Source: JBAWAP01 sp049589355
GTDB lineage: Bacteria; Chloroflexota; Anaerolineae; VGOG01
Reading direction: 5' to 3'
Length of the DNA: 45,140 bases
Assembly (NCBI GenBank): GCA_049589355.1
Contig: JBAWAP010000169.1
Coordinates: forward strand, 1-45,140
Under the pieces are notes generated by a model that worked only from the letters and a program-made list of their open reading frames with translations, was not told where the DNA came from and searched no databases. Shown piece by piece: positions 39,571 to 45,140 of the stretch (its first letter is position 1; each line of letters opens with the position of its first letter). The position numbers and the translations under genes are program-made.

Positions 39571-39857
39571 ACTCCTACCCCTTGGTCCCTTGGCTATTGG
39601 CCCTTGGGAATCCGTGAGGGAAGGCGGGGTTCATGGACCCTGCCGCGGCATGCAAGGGGTATGAACCCTTCGATTGCACTCAGGGCAGGCTTCTCTGGCT
39701 GATGAAAGAGACGGGCGGGGGATCTGCATAAGGGTTGCTGCCCACTCCGAAGAGGGCATTGCCAGCGGCGATGCCGCGTGTCTACGCAGAGACCTGACAA
39801 GTTTCCAAAACCTGTCAGGTCTCGGATCGCGCGGCGCAACTATCCAACTAACAAACT
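39571..39857. repeat. Repeat-filled gap between precursor and second radical SAM gene
   Basis: No gene is seen. It holds CCTTGG/CTATTGG units (39579-39609), a palindromic patch containing CCCTTCGATTGCACTCAGGG (from 39668), and a near-perfect palindrome AGACCTGACA / TGTCAGGTCT with arms at 39789-39798 and 39813-39822. Similar palindromes are, from memory, dispersed in many Chloroflexota genomes. Confidence 0.7.
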
Positions 39858-41123
39858 ATGACCTTCACCCGAAAACTCAAACCACACGAATTCAACCCCT
39901 GGCGCGACAAGCGCCCGCTGCTCGGTCAACTCGACATCGAACTGACCGAGCGGTGCAACAATGCCTGCATCCACTGCCTGATCAACCAGCCCGAACACGA
40001 TGCCGAGGCGCGCGCCCGCGAGATGGACACCGCGTTCGTCAAGGATATTTTGCAGCAAGCCGCCGACCTGGGTTGTCTCACCGTCCGCTTTACCGGCGGC
40101 GAGCCGCTCCTGCGCGACGATTTCGCGGAACTGTACCTCTTTGCGCGGCGTCTGGGGCTGCGGGTCATCCTGTTCACGAACGCGCGACGGATGACGCCGG
40201 AACTCGCGCAACTCCTGGCGCGCATCCCGCCCGGGCGCGTCGTCGAGGTGACGGTCTACGGGATGCACGCGGAATCTTACGATGCCGCCGCCGCATCGCG
40301 CGGCGCGTTCGCCGAATTTTGGCGCGGGGTCGAGTTGTTGCGCGAGTACAATATCCCCTTCATCGTCAAGCAAAGCGTCCTGCCGCCCAACCGCCACGAG
40401 ATCGCTGAATTCGAAGCCTTTGCCGCGACCTTGCCGCACATGGACAAGACGCCGGGCTATGCCATGAACTTTGACTTGCGCGCGCGGCGCGACAACCCGG
40501 CGAAAAACCGTTTCATCCAAACCCTGCGCCTCACGCCGGACGAAACGGTGGCCATGCTGGCGCGCGATCCGCGCTACGTGAAAGAGATGCGCGAGTTTGC
40601 CAGCAAATTTATGGGACCGCCGGGCGACAAATTGTTCAACTGCGGCGCGGGGCACGGCATGTGCGTGGACGCCTACGGCAACGCGCAAATGTGTATGGGA
40701 TTGCGCGATCCCGTAACGGTGTACGATTTGCGCACTGATTGTCATTGCGAGCGTAGTTTGCGAAGCAATCCCCAACATGGCGACGCGGAGATTGCTTCGT
40801 CGCAAACACCGCTCCTCGCAATGACACCATTGAAGTACGCCCTCACCGAATTCTTCCCGCGCCTGCGCGAGATGCGCGCGACGAATCCCGATTATTTGAA
40901 TCGCTGCGCGCGCTGTTTCCTCAAGGGCTTGTGCGAACAATGCCCGGCGAAATCGTGGCAAGAGCACGGCACGCTCGACACGCCGGTCGAATACCTGTGC
41001 CAGGTGGCGCACGCCCAGGCACGCTATCTGGGGCTGGTGGCAGAGAACGAAAATGCGTGGGAGGTCGAACGTGAAGTGTGGCGCGAGAGAGTGACGCGAT
41101 TCACGACGACCGCTGATGGTTGA
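39858..41123 (+). CDS. Radical SAM/SPASM peptide-modifying enzyme (second copy)
   Basis: A 421-residue protein. The radical SAM motif is RCNNACIHC (C33, C37, C40), with RFTGGEPLLRDDF for SAM binding. The SPASM part has NCGAGHGMCVDAYGNAQMC, then CARCFLKGLCEQC and VEYLC. It probably acts on the adjacent precursor, forming a thioether, C-C or similar crosslink. Between VYDLR and ALTEFFPRLRE, an 85-bp palindromic repeat (40741-40825) is translated in frame as a ~28-residue insert not present in the third radical SAM protein. The start is ATG 39858; no strong ribosome site precedes it. PqqD follows after 46 bases. Confidence 0.85.
   Translation: MTFTRKLKPHEFNPWRDKRPLLGQLDIELTERCNNACIHCLINQPEHDAEARAREMDTAFVKDILQQAADLGCLTVRFTGGEPLLRDDFAELYLFARRLGLRVILFTNARRMTPELAQLLARIPPGRVVEVTVYGMHAESYDAAAASRGAFAEFWRGVELLREYNIPFIVKQSVLPPNRHEIAEFEAFAATLPHMDKTPGYAMNFDLRARRDNPAKNRFIQTLRLTPDETVAMLARDPRYVKEMREFASKFMGPPGDKLFNCGAGHGMCVDAYGNAQMCMGLRDPVTVYDLRTDCHCERSLRSNPQHGDAEIASSQTPLLAMTPLKYALTEFFPRLREMRATNPDYLNRCARCFLKGLCEQCPAKSWQEHGTLDTPVEYLCQVAHAQARYLGLVAENENAWEVEREVWRERVTRFTTTADG
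40741..40825. repeat. In-frame palindromic repeat inside the second radical SAM gene
   Basis: GTCATTGCGAG (40741-40751) pairs with CTCGCAATGAC (40815-40825), with inner arms CGAAGCAATC and GATTGCTTCG. This is a well-known type of dispersed bacterial palindrome. Here it is fully translated without a stop. Confidence 0.85.
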
Positions 41124-41169
41124 CAGCTGACTACCGAATATGCGGCGGTCAAACATGAAAGGACAACAA

Positions 41170-41472
41170 ATGGAACCATCAATCACATTAGACAACATCT
41201 GTGCGCCGTCTGAAGACGTGGTGGCGCGCGAGATCGAAGGCGAACTGATCATCGTCCCGCTGGCCGCCGGCATCGGCGACATGGAAGACGAACTCTATAC
41301 GCTGAACGAAACCGGCAAAGCGATTTGGGGCCGCCTGGATGGTACGCGCTCCCTGCGCCAAATCGCAAACGAACTCGCCGCCGAGTACAGCGCGCCTGCC
41401 GCCGACATCGAGCGCGATGTGACCGGCTTGGTCGCCGAACTGGCGCGGCGCAAGATGCTCGTCGTCAAATAG
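41170..41472 (+). CDS. PqqD-family peptide-recognition (RRE) protein
   Basis: A 100-residue protein of the PqqD fold, which binds the leader of a precursor peptide and presents it to the radical SAM enzyme. Typical features are the early strand pairs (AREIEGELIIVPL), the LYTLNETGKAIWGRLDG core (family: l..ln.ta..iw..l.g), the SLRQIANELAAEY helix and a C-terminal DVTGLVAELARRKML helix. The start at ATG 41170 follows AAAGGA with a six-base gap; ATG 41155 is an alternative. It lies five bases before the peptidase-like gene. Confidence 0.88.
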   Translation: MEPSITLDNICAPSEDVVAREIEGELIIVPLAAGIGDMEDELYTLNETGKAIWGRLDGTRSLRQIANELAAEYSAPAADIERDVTGLVAELARRKMLVVK

Positions 41473-41477
41473 TCGAG

Positions 41478-42440
41478 ATGGATTGCCCCGTCGCTTCCTG
41501 TCCCCATCGCGCCGCCCAGCAGACGGATTGTCCGCTGGCAGTCCGCGCCGTGCCGCTCGCCGCGCGCAGTCTCGTCGTCGCCTCGTTGGAAATCGGACGC
41601 GTGCTGGCGGATCGCGGCAAGGTCACGTTTCGCGCCCAGGGCACGTGCATGTTCCCCTGCGTCCAGCCCGGCGACGTGCTGCACATCGAATCGCGCCCGA
41701 TTGAGCAAGTCGCGGTCGGCGACATTGCCGTTTTCCGGCGCGGCGCGGCGCTGTTCGGACATCGTGCCATCGCCAAAGGGATCGACAATGGCAAGCCCTA
41801 CATCGTGACTCGCCCCGACCGAACGAAGCAGGGTGGCGATGGATCCACCTATGGCGACGACGTGCTTGGCGTTGTGACGGCGATTGAGCGACGCGGCGCA
41901 CGGATGCCCCTGCATCCGCAACCATTGCGCGGCGTCGCGGCACTGCGCGCGGCGGGGTGGGAGTGGTGGAACTGGGAGGCGTTCCCGCGCCTGATCGAGC
42001 GCATCGGCGCAGTGCAGCGTCGCGCGTGGTATCGCCGCCTCGCGTCGGCGTGGCTGAACATGGCGCGTCCGCGCCTGTCGTACCGCGTGCGCCTGCCGCT
42101 GAATGCTGCCCAGTCGCACGACCTCTACCGCGAGTTGTCGCCCGACGCGTTCGACGTGTCGAAATCGTCGTGGCAAGGACGCGGGGTGACGATGTGGATG
42201 CTCGCGCTGCACCTGAACGGAGCGCGCCCCCCGGCGGCATCGGTGACGATCAACTGGCATCCCGATGGCTGTCCGCGCGGGGCGGGCTGGCACGTTGACG
42301 AGATGCAGACGCGTGTGCGCTATCGCGGCGCGGGCTTGGACGACGCGCTCATCGCGCAAGCCGAAGCGATTCTGGCGCGCGGTGGAATGGACTTGCAGAG
42401 GACGCATCAGCGAGAGTCTGAAGCATTAGACCCGCGGTGA
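41478..42440 (+). CDS. S24/S26 signal-peptidase-like protein with GNAT-like C-terminus
   Basis: A 320-residue protein. Residues ~30-140 resemble the SipW-type signal peptidase fold: GTCMFPCVQPGDVLHIE, then VAVGDIAVFRR, FGHRAIAKG and DDVLGVVTAIERRG. Where the nucleophile should be serine (GxSMxP), this protein has C57; the partner histidine H95 in GHR is kept. The C-terminal ~110 residues contain ASVTINW and VRYRGAGLDDALIAQAEAIL with R281-x-x-G-x-G286, the acetyl-CoA loop pattern of GNAT acetyltransferases. No membrane anchor is obvious. It may process or acylate the modified peptide, which is inference. Its start lies five bases after the PqqD stop. Confidence 0.65.
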   Translation: MDCPVASCPHRAAQQTDCPLAVRAVPLAARSLVVASLEIGRVLADRGKVTFRAQGTCMFPCVQPGDVLHIESRPIEQVAVGDIAVFRRGAALFGHRAIAKGIDNGKPYIVTRPDRTKQGGDGSTYGDDVLGVVTAIERRGARMPLHPQPLRGVAALRAAGWEWWNWEAFPRLIERIGAVQRRAWYRRLASAWLNMARPRLSYRVRLPLNAAQSHDLYRELSPDAFDVSKSSWQGRGVTMWMLALHLNGARPPAASVTINWHPDGCPRGAGWHVDEMQTRVRYRGAGLDDALIAQAEAILARGGMDLQRTHQRESEALDPR

Positions 42441-42448
42441 AAAGTCAG

Positions 42449-42477
42449 TTGCGTCTGCTGCGCATCTATGCTACAAT
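42449..42477 (+). promoter_or_regulatory. Sigma70-type promoter within the RiPP region
   Basis: TTGCGT (42449-42454), 17-base spacer, TACAAT (42472-42477), 36 bases before the next start. It would drive the following two genes independently. Confidence 0.65.
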
Positions 42478-42512
42478 TCGGGTGTAGAGAACATTCTGGA
42501 AAGGATGTGCGA

Positions 42513-42869
42513 ATGGCATCGCTGGTCGAGTCCATCCCGAGAACAGGGCGACTGGAAGTAGACATCAAAGTAGTCGCGGACGTCAACATCTCCGCTTATG
42601 CTGCCCGGCAGAAGGTCAATGCCTTTGTGTTAAGCGAGATCAGTTACATGATGCACGCTGGTACTCCGATGCTCGTTCTGGCTGAGCGGATGTGTTGGCG
42701 CGTGCCGGTGATCCTCGCGCTGACCTCGCGCGGCGACGTGGGAGAGGTTGGCGCGATTGACGTAGACGTAGAAACTGGTCAGATGCACGTTACTCCCCAG
42801 TTGATCGCGGAGGTCAATGCCCGTGCCGAGGGTCTTGCTCTCAGTACCGCACCGGCTGCAGCAAGGTGA
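42513..42869 (+). CDS. Small conserved protein of unknown function
   Basis: A 118-residue soluble protein, start ATG 42513 after AAAGGATG. The first half (RLEVDIKVVADVNISAYAAR) and the second half (MLVLAERMCWRVPVILAL, then GEVGAIDVDVETGQM) look like alpha/beta segments. I recognise the ERxxWRVPVxLA...GxVGxIDVDxxTG pattern as recurring in Chloroflexota and Cyanobacteria hypothetical proteins, without known function. It overlaps the next gene by 53 bases in another frame and shares its promoter, so the two probably work as a pair. Confidence 0.6.
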   Translation: MASLVESIPRTGRLEVDIKVVADVNISAYAARQKVNAFVLSEISYMMHAGTPMLVLAERMCWRVPVILALTSRGDVGEVGAIDVDVETGQMHVTPQLIAEVNARAEGLALSTAPAAAR

Positions 42870-43278
42870 TGGCGACTGCCTAGCCGCTTGCGCGGCGATG
42901 GTGTTGGCGTACCTGGGGCGGGCAGTGGACTATGCCGAATTGCTACGATTGTTGAGAATCAGGCTCTACGGCGCGCCTGCCGCAAATATTCGCCTGCTGA
43001 CCAGTTTGAATCTGCATGTCGTCTACAGCAAAACGGACATGGCTGGCTTGGAGACGATGTTGCAGCAGGGTCATCCGGTGATCGTGTTTGTGCGCACCGG
43101 TGAGTTGCGTTACTGGACGTACAGCACCAGCCATGCCTTGCTGGTCGTTGGCTACGATGAAAGCCAGTTGTACGTGAACGATCCTCATTGCACTGAGGCA
43201 CCTCTGGCTGTTCCGCGCGGCGATTTTGAACTTGCGTGGCTTGAGCGCGATTATCATTACGCACTCATCACGGCGTAA
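42817..43278 (+). CDS. C39-like (papain-fold) cysteine peptidase domain protein
   Basis: A 153-residue protein. The motif QQGDGDCLAACAAMVLAYLG places C21 as nucleophile after the oxyanion Q; SHALLVVGYD gives H106, and VNDPHC supplies the usual Asp-Pro. This is the C39 fold used by bacteriocin exporters to remove double-glycine leaders, but here it is free-standing and cytoplasmic by sequence. The ribosome site GCGGAGG lies just before ATG 42817. The precursor has no clear GG site, so its role in the cluster is uncertain. It may belong with the overlapping small gene as a separate two-gene unit. Confidence 0.72.
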   Translation: MPVPRVLLSVPHRLQQGDGDCLAACAAMVLAYLGRAVDYAELLRLLRIRLYGAPAANIRLLTSLNLHVVYSKTDMAGLETMLQQGHPVIVFVRTGELRYWTYSTSHALLVVGYDESQLYVNDPHCTEAPLAVPRGDFELAWLERDYHYALITA

Positions 43279-43285
43279 CTAATGG

Positions 43286-43483
43286 AGATTCGCGTTATTC
43301 TGTAGTGTCTCCTAACATCTTGAACACTTTACAGAACTGTGGAAAGTTGCTTTTGGAACGTTGAGGGCACTATATGTTGTAGCAATTAGCGAATATGCCC
43401 CAAAATCTAGGGCCGATGTGCAGAGTGCCGCTCTTCGCATACTGTTCGACATGTTAGGAGACACTACAAGATTCGCGTTATTC
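43286..43483. mobile_element. MITE (168 bp) with 15-bp target-site duplication
   Basis: The element 43301-43468 starts TGTAGTGTCTCCTAACAT and ends with the exact complement (ATGTTAGGAGACACTACA). Similarity continues inward (CTTGAACA versus GTCGAACA). It is flanked by perfect 15-base direct repeats AGATTCGCGTTATTC at 43286-43300 and 43469-43483. The inside has no transposase. Ends in TGT with a long duplication resemble the IS481 family, which is inference. Confidence 0.88.
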
Positions 43484-43495
43484 GCGGATTATACC

Positions 43496-44617
43496 ATGTC
43501 GGATTTGCCAGTCACCACGAAAGAAATCCAGGATTTTCCCCTCTGGGACAAACTGAAAGACAAGCGTGTGCCGCTGTCGTTCGATCTCGAGATCACCGCG
43601 CGCTGCAACAACGATTGCCGCCATTGCTATATCAACCTCTCGGCGGGCGACCGCGCCGCGCAGGCACAAGAACTCACCGTCGCCGAAATCGCAGACATCG
43701 CCGACCAGGCGGTCAAACTCGGCGCGCTGTGGTGCCTCCTCACCGGCGGTGAGCCGCTCCTGCGCCTCGATTTCGCCGACATCTACCTCGCGCTCAAACG
43801 CAAGGGCCTGCTCGTCTCTGTCTTTACCAACGCCACGCTCGTCACCGAAGAACACGCGCGGCTGTTCCGCAAGTATCCACCGCGCGACGTTGAAGTGACC
43901 GTCTACGGCGTCACGCGCGAGACGTACGAAGCGGTCACGCGCAAGCCCGGCTCGTTCGACAAGTTCATGCGCGGGCTGAACACGCTGTTCGACACTGACG
44001 TGCGCGTGCGCCTCAAAGCGATGGCGCTGCAATCCAACCTGCACGAGTTCGACGCGATTGCCGCGTTCTGCCGTGCGCGCACCAAAGACTTTTACCGCTT
44101 CGACCCGCAACTGCACCTGCGCTTTGACGGCGACGCGCAGCGCAACGAGGAAATTAGAGCCGAGCGACTGACGCCCGCAGAAATCGTCGCGCTCGAGCGC
44201 GCTGACCCCGAGCGATTCAACGCGCTGCAAAAAAAGTGCGACACGCTCATCAACGACGATTTCGCGCACATCGGTTGCGATCATCTCTTTCACTGCGGCA
44301 CGGGCAGCGGCAGTTTCAACGTCAGTTACGATGGCCTCTTTCGCCTCTGCTCTTCCCTCTGGCATCCTGACTGTGTCTATGACTTAAGAAAGGGAAGCCT
44401 CACCGACGCCTGGCACAACTTCGTCCCCCGGGTGCGGGATACGCGGTCAAACAGAAGGGAGTTTTTGGAGAAGTGCCGGGTCTGCCCTTTGATAAACCTC
44501 TGCCTGTGGTGTCCGGCCCATGCTTACCTGGAGACCGGGGAGATGGATATGCCAGTTAGCTATTTCTGTGAGGTTGCACATGCTAGGGCGGAGGTGCTGA
44601 GGGAAGGCAAGGGATGA
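43496..44617 (+). CDS. Radical SAM/SPASM peptide-modifying enzyme (third copy)
   Basis: A 373-residue protein with radical SAM motif RCNNDCRHC (C37, C41, C44), LLTGGEPLLRLDF, and SPASM segments CDHLFHCGTGSGSF, then CRVCPLINLCLWC and VSYFCEV. It is related to the second radical SAM protein but lacks its palindromic insert: the corresponding site reads VYDLRKGSLTDAWHNF. The start at ATG 43496 lies just after the MITE; the frame is open back to 43361 inside the element, but that extension is element sequence. The ribosome site is weak. It probably performs a further modification of the same precursor. Confidence 0.84.
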   Translation: MSDLPVTTKEIQDFPLWDKLKDKRVPLSFDLEITARCNNDCRHCYINLSAGDRAAQAQELTVAEIADIADQAVKLGALWCLLTGGEPLLRLDFADIYLALKRKGLLVSVFTNATLVTEEHARLFRKYPPRDVEVTVYGVTRETYEAVTRKPGSFDKFMRGLNTLFDTDVRVRLKAMALQSNLHEFDAIAAFCRARTKDFYRFDPQLHLRFDGDAQRNEEIRAERLTPAEIVALERADPERFNALQKKCDTLINDDFAHIGCDHLFHCGTGSGSFNVSYDGLFRLCSSLWHPDCVYDLRKGSLTDAWHNFVPRVRDTRSNRREFLEKCRVCPLINLCLWCPAHAYLETGEMDMPVSYFCEVAHARAEVLREGKG

Positions 44618-44623
44618 TAGTCT

Positions 44624-45140
44624 TTGTCCACGCAAACAGGTGAATCGGTAAGACTAAGAATACAGCGCGCATTGCAACTCAAACGTGCTGTGCGCCTTGT
44701 CTGGCAAAGCGCGCCGGGTTGGACAATGGCCAGCCTGGCGCTTCTGGTTGTGCAGGGTCCGCTGCCGTTGCTGTCGCTCTATCTCATGAAGCTGGTGGTG
44801 GACACGGTGTCCGCTGGCCTAGCGGCCCCCGACAAAGGAGTCGCCTTCGGGCGGGTGGCGCTTCTCGTTGGCCTCACGGGCGCAGTGAGCTTGGTCGGCG
44901 CCTTGTTGCACTCGATCGCGGGGCTTGTCAACGAAGCGCAGGCTCTGGTTGTAACCGACTACATGCACGATATCATCCACACCAAATCCATTGAGGTAGA
45001 CCTGGCGTATTACGACTCCCCTGAAAAAAGGGTCAAGATCCGAGCGCGACCGTTGCTCGAACCATCCGGTTGGGCCATAACCAGCGCAGGAAACGTGCCC
45101 GGAGTACGAAGAAAAAGGAGGCCTCCGGTTTATCTGCCTT
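44624..45140 (+). CDS. ABC transporter, N-terminal membrane part (broken or truncated)
   Basis: From TTG 44624 (preceded by GGGATGAT) a frame runs to the window edge. Residues ~30-60 (WTMASLALLVVQGPLPLLSLY) and ~75-105 (VALLVGLTGAVSLVGALL) are the first two membrane helices of an ABC exporter. VTDYMHDIIHTKSIEVDLAYYDSPE, written here in parts, is the usual first intracellular loop (..K....DL.YYDSPE). After about 45028 the similarity ends and the text becomes basic and unlike exporters, although no stop occurs. Either an insertion begins there or the assembly changes. It is expected to export the peptide. Confidence 0.65.
   Translation, partial: MSTQTGESVRLRIQRALQLKRAVRLVWQSAPGWTMASLALLVVQGPLPLLSLYLMKLVVDTVSAGLAAPDKGVAFGRVALLVGLTGAVSLVGALLHSIAGLVNEAQALVVTDYMHDIIHTKSIEVDLAYYDSPEKRVKIRARPLLEPSGWAITSAGNVPGVRRKRRPPVYLP

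Noticed and set aside
41295..42407. Long minus-strand frame opposite the peptidase-like gene
   Set aside because: High GC content produces open antisense frames here; the plus-strand protein has family motifs and good spacing to PqqD.
43361..43495. N-terminal extension of the third radical SAM protein
   Set aside because: This part lies in the MITE and its target duplication, so the open frame is accidental.

Overview
The window reads as chromosomal DNA of an uncultured Chloroflexota-like bacterium (Anaerolineae-type gene content). This is an inference from the gene families and repeats, not from a marker gene. The pointers are tandem DUF2142 and GT-C membrane proteins with a repeated C-terminal beta module, many short tandem and palindromic repeats lying inside genes, and a SAM-I riboswitch on a methionine gene. 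No rRNA, tRNA or CRISPR array was seen.

Region 1 (1-27874, all genes on +) is a cell-envelope glycan locus. It opens with the end of an IS5-like element that has broken a tatD gene, then a polyprenyl diphosphate synthase (266-1234). After it come a GT2 transferase, a small nucleotidyltransferase, a GT-C-like membrane protein, a GT4 transferase, an LPG-synthase-type flippase, a scrambled patch of gene fragments (7611-8835), a HddA-like GHMP sugar kinase and a polyprenyl-phosphate glycosyltransferase. A large GT39-like protein follows with its deletion-damaged tandem copy, then four tandem DUF2142 proteins and an O-antigen ligase/polymerase. The likely logic is that lipid carrier and lipid-linked sugars are made in the cytoplasm, flipped, used by the multispanning enzymes and finally polymerised or ligated. 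Seven of the membrane genes share a roughly 110-residue module, about 15 copies in total.

Region 2 (28011-36950) is housekeeping: a coiled-coil protein and enolase on the minus strand; then, divergently, a promoter, a SAM-I riboswitch with terminator, a trans-sulfuration enzyme, aspartate kinase and aspartate-semialdehyde dehydrogenase; then prephenate dehydratase and DAHP synthase behind a classical attenuator. That attenuator has a leader peptide with the run F-A-Y-F-Y-F-F, competing hairpins and a strong terminator. The operon should continue into tyrA, but only its first ~14 codons survive, ending near 36915.

Region 3 (about 36915-45140) begins at that break and is richer in GCG/CGC codons. 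It looks like an inserted RiPP (ribosomally made, modified peptide) cluster: a consensus promoter and leader hairpin, a radical SAM/SPASM protein fused to an HPr-kinase-like P-loop domain, a 62-residue Cys-containing precursor peptide, a second radical SAM/SPASM protein, a PqqD-type recognition protein, a signal-peptidase-like protein with Cys in place of the nucleophilic Ser and a GNAT-like tail, a separately promoted pair (unknown protein plus C39-like peptidase), a MITE with a 15-bp target duplication, a third radical SAM/SPASM protein and a broken or truncated ABC exporter. This cluster is the best candidate for an undescribed system.

A theme across the window is translated repeats. Imperfect 7-8 bp tandem repeats and several families of palindromes lie inside open frames, form some protein N-termini, and make up the P3 arm of the SAM riboswitch.
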